The notes under the pieces were generated by a model. The model had not been told where the DNA came from, did no database searches, and saw nothing but the letters and a program-made list of their open reading frames with translations. DNA of 5,069 nt from Actinomycetes bacterium (lineage in GTDB: Bacteria > Actinomycetota > Coriobacteriia > Coriobacteriales > Coriobacteriaceae), in assembly GCA_023441725.1 (NCBI GenBank), contig JAEZNV010000194.1, positions 1 through 5,069 of the forward strand, read 5' to 3'. This document shows positions 1 through 5,069 of this stretch, piece by piece. Made by a program: the position numbers and the translations under genes. Every line of letters starts with the position of its first letter. Position 1 is the first letter of the stretch.

Positions 1-560
1 CGCGCGCCGGCCTGTTCCTGAGCTTCCAGGCCCCGGTCGAGATCCCGGGCGTGCCGCTGTCGAGCTTTTTGCGCGCCAGCATCGCCGGCCGCCCCGGCCT
101 GGAGATGAAGGGCAAGGAGTTCCGCCGTCGCGTGAAGGAGCTCGCAGCCGAGCTCAACATGGATACCGCCTACCTCAACCGCGAGCTGGGCGTGGGCTTC
201 TCGGGCGGCGAGAAGAAGAAGGTCGAGATGCTCCAGCTCCTGCTGCTGCAGCCTAAGCTCGCCATCCTGGACGAGACCGACTCGGGTCTGGACGTCGACG
301 CGCTTTCCACCGTCAGCCACGGCATGGACGCCTACCGCAAGAGCTGCGACGGCTCCATGCTCATCATCACGCACAACACGCGCATCCTGGAGCACCTGGA
401 TGTCGACCGCGTCCACGTTATGGTCAAGGGCCACATCGTGCGCGAGGACGACGCCTCGCTGATCCCCTGGATCGACAAGAACGGCTTTGAGACTTTCGAG
501 CGCGAGGCCGCCGAGCAGCGCGCCCAGGCCGAGGCCGCCACTGCCGAGCAGCAGGCGTAA
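1..560 (+). CDS. sufC: SufC, Fe-S cluster assembly ATPase (5'-truncated by window edge)
   Basis: ABC-type ATPase subunit of the cytosolic SufBC2D scaffold; it powers conformational change during Fe-S cluster assembly and is not a transporter. The reading frame is open from base 3 to the TAA at 558-560 and gives 185 residues. About 60-65 N-terminal residues, including the Walker A P-loop, lie upstream of the window, judged from a usual family length near 250. Visible motifs in order are a Q-loop region (FLSFQAPVEIPGV, visible residues 5-17), the ABC signature FSGGEKKK (66-73), Walker B LAILDE with catalytic Glu (86-91), the D-loop SGLD, and the switch histidine in IITHN (His124, codon 372-374). 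The GTG at 51 is an internal Val codon inside the conserved EIPGV motif, not a start. The last ~20 residues are Ala/Glu/Gln-rich. The FSGGEKK signature and DETDSGLD stretch are typical of SufC, so the identification is firm. Confidence 0.96.
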   Translation, partial: RAGLFLSFQAPVEIPGVPLSSFLRASIAGRPGLEMKGKEFRRRVKELAAELNMDTAYLNRELGVGFSGGEKKKVEMLQLLLLQPKLAILDETDSGLDVDALSTVSHGMDAYRKSCDGSMLIITHNTRILEHLDVDRVHVMVKGHIVREDDASLIPWIDKNGFETFEREAAEQRAQAEAATAEQQA

Positions 561-565
561 AGGGG
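559..565 (+). promoter_or_regulatory. Ribosome binding site of sufB
   Basis: AAAGGGG lies immediately after the sufC stop and 7 nt before the ATG at 573. It supports that start. The sufC-sufB gap of 12 nt has no room for a promoter. Confidence 0.7.
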
Positions 566-572
566 CGACGCA

Positions 573-1985
573 ATGACCAAGAACCGCACCGAGGTCGCGG
601 ACATCGACCGCAGCCTCTACGACTTCACCTATGGTGAGGAGGGTTTCGAGCGCCTCGACGCCGGCATCACGCCCGACATCGTGCGCGAGATCAGCGCCAA
701 AAAGGACGAGCCGCAGTGGATGCTCGACCTGCGCCTCAAGTCCCTCGAGATCTTTAACCGTTTCCCTGATCCGACGTGGGGCCCTTCCATCGAGGGCCTG
801 GACATGGACAACATCGTCACCTACGTCAAGCCCAACACCGACCAAAAGCACGACTGGGAGTCGGTGCCCGACGACATCAAGAGCACCTTTGAGCGCCTGG
901 GCATTCCCGAGGCCGAGCGCAGCTACCTGGCGGGCGTCGGCGCACAGTACGACTCTGAGCTCGTCTACCACAACATGCAGGACACGGCGTCCAAGATGGG
1001 CATCGTCTACTCCGGCATCGAGGAGGCCCTGCACGACCCGCAGTGGGAGCCGCTCATCCACGAGAAGTTTATGACGCTCATCCCGCCCACCGACCACAAG
1101 TTTGCGGCTCTGCACGGCGCCGTGTGGTCGGGCGGCTCGTTTGTCTACGTGCCCAAGGGCACCAAGCTCGACTTCCCGCTGCAGAGCTACTTCCGCCTCA
1201 ATGCCAAGGGCGCCGGCCAGTTTGAGCACACGCTCATCATCGTCGAGGACGACGCCGACCTGCACTTTATCGAGGGCTGCTCCGCGCCCAAGTACAACGT
1301 GGCCAACCTCCACGCCGGCGCTGTGGAGCTCTTTGTGGGCAAGCGCGCGCACCTGCGCTACTCGACCATCGAGAACTGGTCCAAGAACATGTACAACCTC
1401 AACACCAAGCGTGCGCGCGTGGACGAGGACGGCGACATCGAGTGGATCAGCGGCTCTTTCGGCAGCCATGTGGGCTATCTCTACCCCATGAGCGTGCTCA
1501 ACGGCCGCCGCGCTCGCTCGAGCTTTACCGGCATCACCTTTGCCGGTGCCGGCCAGAACCTCGATACCGGCTGCAAGGTCGTGCTCAACGCGCCCGAGAC
1601 CTCGGCGACCGTCGAGACCAAGGGCATCTCCAAGAGCGGCGGTATTCAGACCTTCCGCAGCTCCATCGTGGCCACGCCCAAGGCCGAGGGCTCCAAGGCA
1701 ACCGTGAGCTGCCAGTCGCTCATGCTCGACGACCAGAGCCGCTCCGACACCATCCCCGCTATGGACATCCGCGCCAAGAATGTCGACATCGGCCACGAGG
1801 CCACTATCGGCCGCATCGGCGACGACAAGGTGTTCTACCTGATGAGCCGCGGTATCTCGGAGGAAGAGGCCCGCACCATGATCGTTAACGGCTTTGCCAA
1901 CCCGGTCTCCAAGGAGCTGCCACTTGAGTACGCCGTCGAGATGAACAACCTGATCAAGCTCGAGATGGAAGGAGCGATCGGATAA
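573..1985 (+). CDS. sufB: SufB, Fe-S cluster scaffold protein
   Basis: Core scaffold subunit of SufBC2D (470 aa, near the usual 465-495). It receives persulfide sulfur and holds the nascent cluster together with SufD. The central and C-terminal part is the right-handed beta-helix, and the C-terminus carries the SufC-binding helical segment (ISEEEARTMIVNGF, then LPLEYAVEMNN). It contains three cysteines: Cys236 (EGCSAP), Cys334 and Cys380 (VSCQSL, codon 1710-1712). Cys380 lies exactly 91 residues from the C-terminus counting itself, the same spacing as E. coli Cys405, the cluster/sulfur acceptor. His408-Glu409 in GHEAT match E. coli His433-Glu434. Arg208, Asn210, Cys236, Trp269 and Lys279 fall where E. 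coli Arg226, Asn228, Cys254, Trp287 and Lys303 sit; these were reported as functionally important, and I recall the numbering from memory. The Gln285 equivalent is Glu267. The start is supported by the Shine-Dalgarno at 559-565. The stop overlaps the sufD start. Confidence 0.97.
   Translation: MTKNRTEVADIDRSLYDFTYGEEGFERLDAGITPDIVREISAKKDEPQWMLDLRLKSLEIFNRFPDPTWGPSIEGLDMDNIVTYVKPNTDQKHDWESVPDDIKSTFERLGIPEAERSYLAGVGAQYDSELVYHNMQDTASKMGIVYSGIEEALHDPQWEPLIHEKFMTLIPPTDHKFAALHGAVWSGGSFVYVPKGTKLDFPLQSYFRLNAKGAGQFEHTLIIVEDDADLHFIEGCSAPKYNVANLHAGAVELFVGKRAHLRYSTIENWSKNMYNLNTKRARVDEDGDIEWISGSFGSHVGYLYPMSVLNGRRARSSFTGITFAGAGQNLDTGCKVVLNAPETSATVETKGISKSGGIQTFRSSIVATPKAEGSKATVSCQSLMLDDQSRSDTIPAMDIRAKNVDIGHEATIGRIGDDKVFYLMSRGISEEEARTMIVNGFANPVSKELPLEYAVEMNNLIKLEMEGAIG
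1967..1974 (+). promoter_or_regulatory. Ribosome binding site of sufD
   Basis: GGAAGGAG within the 3' end of sufB, 10 nt before the ATG at 1985. Together with the TAATG stop/start overlap (1983-1987) it indicates that sufD translation is coupled to sufB. Confidence 0.75.
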
Positions 1986-3256
1986 TGAAACAGACCACCA
2001 ACACCGCTGCTACCACGCTCGAGCAGGTCAACGCGATGCCCGCAGCAACTTGGGGCTGGCTCAAGATGAACCAGACCAAGCTCGAGCTTTCAGACGAGCT
2101 TGCCGCCGCTCCCGCCGAGGCCGTTGACGTCGAGGGCCTGGACGAGCAATTCCATGGCGCTGCCGACGCCTTCGACGCCGCCATGGACGCCATGGCCGAG
2201 CGCTTCCCCGAGCGCCGTGCCGCTGCCCCCGGAGACGCCGCCGATCGCGCCCGCATCACGCCCGAGACCGAGCTCGACGTGCCCGCCACCTCCGTCTACC
2301 AGGCCGGCGCCATCAAGCTCGAGGAGGAGCTCTCCCCTGCCGAGGCCTTCGAGACCGGCATGGGCGAGGCCGCCTACGCCTACCTGGCCGACCACGCCAC
2401 CAAGCGCATCGTCATCGATGTGCCCGCGTACAAGCACGCCACGGCTGCCGTGCGTGTGAGTGGCGTCGACGCAGCGGCTGCGATTGCCGCCATCGACGTC
2501 GTCGCCCGCCCGCAGGCAACGCTCGATCTGCAGATTGCCCTGGACTCCCCCGTTGCCGGCGAAGGCGTCGTGGGCTCCGTGCTGCGCGTGTGCGCCCACG
2601 AGTACGCCACCGTCAACGTGACCTGCACGCAGACGCTCGACGACAGCTGGATCGCGCTTGACGACACTGGCCTGTTTCTGGACGAGGGCGCGCGCGTCAA
2701 CGTACAGCACACCGTCCTGGGTGCTGGTGCCAGCGCCACCGGCCTCGCCGGAGACCTGCTGGGCGACACCGCCAAGGTGACCATCGATACCGACTACCTG
2801 GGCGCCCGCGAGCAGGTGCGCGACTTTAACTACGAGCTGCGCCACCGCGGCCGCAAGACCGAGTGCGAGATCGACGCCAACGGCGTGCTGACCGGCACGT
2901 CCAAGAAGGTTTACCGCGGCACCATCGACCTCGTGCACGGCTGCAAGGGCGCCGTCGGCACCGAACGCGAGACCGTACTGCTCGCCAACAAGGGCGTCGA
3001 CAATAAGACCGTCCCCGTCATCCTGTGCGACGAGGACGATGTCGCCGGCAACCACGGCGCCACCATCGGCCACGTCCGCGACGAGCAGCTGTTCTACCTC
3101 GCCTGCCGCGGCCTTGACCAAAACGCCGCCGAGGATCTGTTCATCCGCGCCAAGCTGGAGGACGCCGCGCTTTCCGCCACCGATGAGCGCACCCGCGCCG
3201 CCGTCGTCCGCCTGGGTAACAACCTGATCGATAACTTTGAAGAGGAGCTCGCATGA
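1985..3256 (+). CDS. sufD: SufD, Fe-S cluster scaffold protein
   Basis: SufB paralogue that completes the SufBC2D scaffold; cluster assembly takes place at the SufB-SufD interface (423 aa, usual size). The N-terminal helical part starts with a recognisable stretch (MPAATWGWLKMNQ, residues 18-30). An Ala/Asp/Glu-rich segment follows (about 38-92) and looks poorly conserved. The beta-helix core runs from roughly residue 110 to 370 and contains the SufD-type block GVLTGTSKKVYRG (300-312). The block DEDDVAGNHGATIG (349-362) holds His357 (codon 3053-3055), equivalent to the cluster-site His360 of E. coli SufD. The position of E. coli Cys358 is Gly355, as in many Gram-positive SufD proteins (recalled). 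The C-terminal helices beginning FYLACRG are the SufC-binding region. The ATG start overlaps the sufB stop by 1 nt and has a good Shine-Dalgarno. The sufS start lies inside the sufD stop (ATGA). Confidence 0.94.
   Translation: MKQTTNTAATTLEQVNAMPAATWGWLKMNQTKLELSDELAAAPAEAVDVEGLDEQFHGAADAFDAAMDAMAERFPERRAAAPGDAADRARITPETELDVPATSVYQAGAIKLEEELSPAEAFETGMGEAAYAYLADHATKRIVIDVPAYKHATAAVRVSGVDAAAAIAAIDVVARPQATLDLQIALDSPVAGEGVVGSVLRVCAHEYATVNVTCTQTLDDSWIALDDTGLFLDEGARVNVQHTVLGAGASATGLAGDLLGDTAKVTIDTDYLGAREQVRDFNYELRHRGRKTECEIDANGVLTGTSKKVYRGTIDLVHGCKGAVGTERETVLLANKGVDNKTVPVILCDEDDVAGNHGATIGHVRDEQLFYLACRGLDQNAAEDLFIRAKLEDAALSATDERTRAAVVRLGNNLIDNFEEELA
3241..3247 (+). promoter_or_regulatory. Ribosome binding site of sufS
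   Basis: AGAGGAG lies 5 nt before the ATG at 3253, inside the end of sufD. It decides the sufS start: the next in-frame ATG, at 3304, has no Shine-Dalgarno upstream. The N-terminal extension with its CxxC is therefore probably translated. Confidence 0.7.
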
Positions 3257-4578
3257 TCGATACCGAGCACGTTAAATGCGATACCTGCACCGCCCCCGAG
3301 CCCATGGAGCTCGACGCCAGCGACGAGGCGTCGCGCGGCTGGCCCACTGTCGACATCGAGACCAATCCCTACAAGGCGCAGTTCCCGCTGTTCCAGCAGC
3401 ATCCCGAGATCGCCTTCCTCGATAGCGCCGCCACCGCGCAGCGCCCCGCCTGCGTGCTCGACGCCGAGCGCGACTTCTACCAGCGCATGAACGCCAACCC
3501 CCTGCGCGGCCTGTACTCGCTGTCCGTCGAGGCCACCGATGCCATCGCCAAGGTCCGCCAGCAGATCGCCGACCTCATCGGCGCCGCTCAGGCCAACGAA
3601 GTCGTCTTCACCCGCAACACCAGCGAGTCACTCAACCTGGTCGCCAAGAGCTTTGCGCCCACGGTGCTGGAGCCCGGCGACGAGGTCGTCATCACCATCA
3701 TGGAGCACCACTCCAACCTGATCCCATGGCAGCAGGTCTGCCGCGAAACCGGCGCCAAGCTTGTCTACCTCTACCCCACCAAGACCGGCCAACTCACCAC
3801 CGAGGAGGTTCTGGCCAAGGTGGGTCCCAAGACCAAGATTTTGGCCGTGGGTCAGGTCTCCAACGTGCTAGGCGTCGAGAACCCGGTCAAGAACCTCGGC
3901 AAGCTCGTGCACAAGTATGGCGGCTATCTGGTCGTCGACGGCGCGCAGTCGCTTCCGCACATGCCGGTCAACGTGGCCGATCTGGGAGCCGACTTCTTTG
4001 CCTTTAGCGCGCACAAGGCCATGGGCCCCATGGGTATCGGCGTGCTGTGGGGCAAGATGGACCTACTCAACGCCATGCCGCCCATGCTCACCGGTGGCGA
4101 GATGATCGATTCGGTCACCGAGCAGGACGCCGTCTGGGCGCCCGTCCCCGAGAAGTTCGAGGCTGGCACGCAGGACGCCGCCGGTATCTTCGCCACAGGC
4201 GCCGCCCTCGACTACCTCGTCAACACCGTGGGCTACGAAAACATCCAGGCCCGCGAGCAGGCACTTGTCCACTACCTGATGGGCGAGCTCATGCAGCTCG
4301 ACTTTGTCCAGATCATCGGATCCATCTATTGGGACAACCATCACGGCGTCGTGAGCTTTAACGTCAAGGGCATCCACCCGCACGATGTCGCGAGCATCAT
4401 GGACATGGACGGCGTTTGCATCCGCGCCGGTCACCACTGCGCACAGCCGCTGCTTACCTGGCTGGGCGTCGAGAACCTTGCCTGCTGCCGCGCCAGCGTG
4501 GCCTTCTACAACGACAAGGCCGACATCGACAAGTTCATCGCCGGCCTGCATCACGTTTGGAGCACGTTTAATGGGTAA
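3253..4578 (+). CDS. sufS: SufS, cysteine desulfurase (PLP-dependent, SufU-dependent type)
   Basis: Converts L-cysteine to L-alanine and leaves persulfide sulfur on an active-site Cys for Fe-S assembly. It is a fold-type I PLP enzyme, 441 aa against a usual ~406. The catalytic core starts near residue 38 (NPYKAQFPLF). Key residues seen are the NTSES PLP-phosphate loop (122-126), His152 in MEHHSN (PLP stacking), Asp229 and Gln232 in VVDGAQ, the Schiff-base Lys255 in FSAHKAMGP, Arg391, and catalytic Cys396 in RAGHHCAQP. All match E. coli SufS with a constant offset of 29, then 32. His377 in HPHD lies 19 residues before Cys396, the spacing of the B. subtilis zinc-swap His342 used with SufU, in agreement with the sufU gene directly downstream. 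Oddities are an extra ~36 N-terminal residues with Cys9-x-x-Cys12, and PLRG (83-86) where most SufS have VHRG. The start is supported by an ATGA overlap with sufD and a Shine-Dalgarno. The stop lies inside sufU. Confidence 0.96.
   Translation: MIDTEHVKCDTCTAPEPMELDASDEASRGWPTVDIETNPYKAQFPLFQQHPEIAFLDSAATAQRPACVLDAERDFYQRMNANPLRGLYSLSVEATDAIAKVRQQIADLIGAAQANEVVFTRNTSESLNLVAKSFAPTVLEPGDEVVITIMEHHSNLIPWQQVCRETGAKLVYLYPTKTGQLTTEEVLAKVGPKTKILAVGQVSNVLGVENPVKNLGKLVHKYGGYLVVDGAQSLPHMPVNVADLGADFFAFSAHKAMGPMGIGVLWGKMDLLNAMPPMLTGGEMIDSVTEQDAVWAPVPEKFEAGTQDAAGIFATGAALDYLVNTVGYENIQAREQALVHYLMGELMQLDFVQIIGSIYWDNHHGVVSFNVKGIHPHDVASIMDMDGVCIRAGHHCAQPLLTWLGVENLACCRASVAFYNDKADIDKFIAGLHHVWSTFNG
4559..4562 (+). 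promoter_or_regulatory. Ribosome binding site that fixes the sufU start
   Basis: GGAG lies 8 nt before the ATG at 4571. The other candidate starts are an ATG at 4601, preceded by CACCACGTTT with no Shine-Dalgarno, and an in-frame ATG far upstream inside sufS (4385), whose extra translation shows no resemblance to SufU. The 4571 start is therefore preferred. Confidence 0.6.
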
Positions 4579-5005
4579 TCTGTACACCTCCACCACGTTT
4601 ATGGAGCACAACTCGCACCCCGACTATAAGTACGAGATGGACGCCCCCACGCACGAGCACGACGGCATCAACCCCAGCTGCGGCGACGAGCTCACCTTGC
4701 AGCTGCGTGTCGAGAACGGCGTTATCGAGGAGGCCTCGTTTACCGGTCACGGCTGCGCCATCAGCCAGGCCAGCGCCGATATCATGGCCGACCTCATCAC
4801 CGGCGAGACGGTCGAGGAGGCACGCCGCTTGGCCGGGCTCTTCCTCGCCATGATCCGCGGCGAGCAGCTCTCAGAGGAAGACCTGGAAGATCTGGACGAG
4901 GCCGCCCAGCTTCAGGACATCTCGCACATGCCCGCCCGCGTCAAGTGCGCCGAGCTCGCCTGGCGCACCCTCGACGGCATGCTCGAGGGGCAAGCTAACC
5001 AGTAG
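4571..5005 (+). CDS. sufU: SufU, zinc-dependent sulfurtransferase partner of SufS
   Basis: IscU-like fold protein (144 aa) of the SufU branch. In B. subtilis this branch binds zinc, accepts persulfide sulfur from SufS by ligand exchange and hands it to SufBCD, rather than acting as a scaffold itself. The zinc ligands are all visible: Cys37 and Asp39 (PSCGD), Cys62 (GHGCAIS) and Cys126 (RVKCAEL), corresponding to B. subtilis Cys41, Asp43, Cys66 and Cys128. The stretch between Cys62 and Cys126 contains the insertion that separates SufU from IscU (around residues 97-118), here about two residues longer than in B. subtilis. Arg123 in PARVKC is also kept. The N-terminal FMEHNSHPDYK resembles the IMDHYKNPRNK segment of B. 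subtilis SufU. The start at 4571 overlaps the end of sufS by 8 nt. The open frame itself extends upstream to 4385, but that part is out-of-frame sufS sequence. It is the last gene before the terminator. Confidence 0.95.
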   Translation: MGNLYTSTTFMEHNSHPDYKYEMDAPTHEHDGINPSCGDELTLQLRVENGVIEEASFTGHGCAISQASADIMADLITGETVEEARRLAGLFLAMIRGEQLSEEDLEDLDEAAQLQDISHMPARVKCAELAWRTLDGMLEGQANQ

Positions 5006-5015
5006 CGGATGCCCC

Positions 5016-5029
5016 AAATCCAAGGATTT
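5016..5029 (+). repeat. Small inverted repeat before the terminator
   Basis: AAATCC-AA-GGATTT is a perfect 6-bp inverted repeat with a 2-nt centre (or 5 bp around CAAG). It sits in the A+T-richer gap between the sufU stop and the terminator. As an RNA hairpin it would be weak. It could be a chance match, and no function is claimed. Confidence 0.3.
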
Positions 5030-5034
5030 TGATT

Positions 5035-5068
5035 GCCGAGCCGCCCGATACGGGCGGCTCGGCTTTTT
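5035..5068 (+). terminator. Intrinsic (Rho-independent) terminator of the suf operon
   Basis: GCCGAGCCGCCCG (5035-5047) pairs perfectly with CGGGCGGCTCGGC (5051-5063), giving a 13-bp, almost all G-C stem closed by the 3-nt loop ATA. Five T residues follow directly (5064-5068). It starts 29 nt after the sufU stop, so it ends the transcript after sufU. On the minus strand the stem is followed by AATCAAAATCC rather than a T-run, so it appears to act in one direction only. Confidence 0.93.
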
Positions 5069-5069
5069 A

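Larger units (their letters stand above)
1..5068 (+). other. sufCBDSU operon (promoter end outside window)
   Basis: Five same-strand genes with junctions of +12, -1, -4 and -8 nt, ending in one terminator, make a single transcription unit very likely. Overlapping stops and starts at sufB/sufD, sufD/sufS and sufS/sufU point to translational coupling, which would help keep the subunits in balance. No sufE, sufA or sufT is present in the window. Whether a regulator such as an Rrf2-family or SufR repressor precedes sufC cannot be seen. Confidence 0.9.

Noticed and set aside
51..53. GTG at 51 as the start of sufC
   Set aside because: The frame continues upstream with conserved SufC residues (RAGLFLSFQAPVEIPG). 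GTG here encodes the Val of EIPGV, so the gene is cut by the window edge, not internally started.
561..572. Internal promoter or regulator site between sufC and sufB
   Set aside because: The gap is 12 nt and is taken up by the ribosome binding site.
2090..3121. A 343-codon open frame on the minus strand opposite sufD
   Set aside because: Its translation is a Gly/Val/Ala-rich string with no recognisable motif, fully antisense to a clear SufD gene. Such frames are expected opposite G/C-biased codons.
4601..4603. ATG at 4601 as the sufU start
   Set aside because: No Shine-Dalgarno precedes it and ten residues would be lost; the ATG at 4571 has GGAG at a suitable distance.
4063..4611. A 182-codon open frame on the minus strand opposite sufS/sufU
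   Set aside because: It is antisense to conserved SufS coding sequence and has no domain signature; it arises from codon bias.
5031..5069. Bidirectional terminator serving a convergent downstream gene
   Set aside because: No T-run follows the stem on the minus strand, and the window ends before any downstream gene can be seen.
1..5069. A new defence system, mobile element or CRISPR array
   Set aside because: Every stretch is explained by suf genes and a terminator. I saw no transposase-like sequence, spaced direct repeats or tRNA-like folds.

Overview
The window holds a nearly complete SUF iron-sulfur cluster assembly operon, all on the plus strand. It reads sufC (5' end cut off by the window edge), sufB, sufD, sufS and sufU, and it ends in a strong intrinsic terminator at the right edge. 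There is no second gene system and no mobile element, CRISPR array, tRNA or rRNA. The many other open frames, including a long one antisense to sufD, are by-products of a G+C-rich genome with G/C-biased third codon positions.

Organism: the DNA is strongly G+C-rich. The proteins are of the SufU-dependent (Gram-positive type) SUF class, with no SufE. Several local sequences in SufB and SufS look to me, from memory, closer to clostridial homologues than to mycobacterial or enteric ones. A high-GC host with clostridial-like SUF proteins and the order C-B-D-S-U fits an anaerobic gut actinobacterium of the Coriobacteriia (Collinsella or a relative). This is an inference of moderate confidence, not something the sequence proves.

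Layout: 1-560, the C-terminal 185 residues of the SufC ATPase. 573-1985, SufB, after a 12-nt gap with a good Shine-Dalgarno sequence. 1985-3256, SufD, whose start overlaps the sufB stop by 1 nt. 3253-4578, SufS cysteine desulfurase, with a 4-nt ATGA overlap. 4571-5005, SufU, with an 8-nt overlap. 5035-5068, the terminator. There is no intergenic stretch long enough for an internal promoter, so the five genes are probably one transcript with coupled translation from sufB onward. The operon promoter and anything upstream of sufC lie outside the window.

How the parts work together: SufS removes sulfur from L-cysteine as a persulfide on Cys396. SufU, a zinc protein, accepts it and passes it to the SufB-SufC2-SufD scaffold. 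There the cluster is built at the SufB/SufD interface with ATP hydrolysis by SufC. The main catalytic and ligand residues that fall inside the window are present. The points worth a second look are modest: a CxxC-containing N-terminal extension on SufS, the loss of a usually conserved His in the SufS VHRG motif, a Gln-to-Glu change at a position linked to the SufB sulfur path, and the gene order. I did not find evidence for a previously undescribed system.
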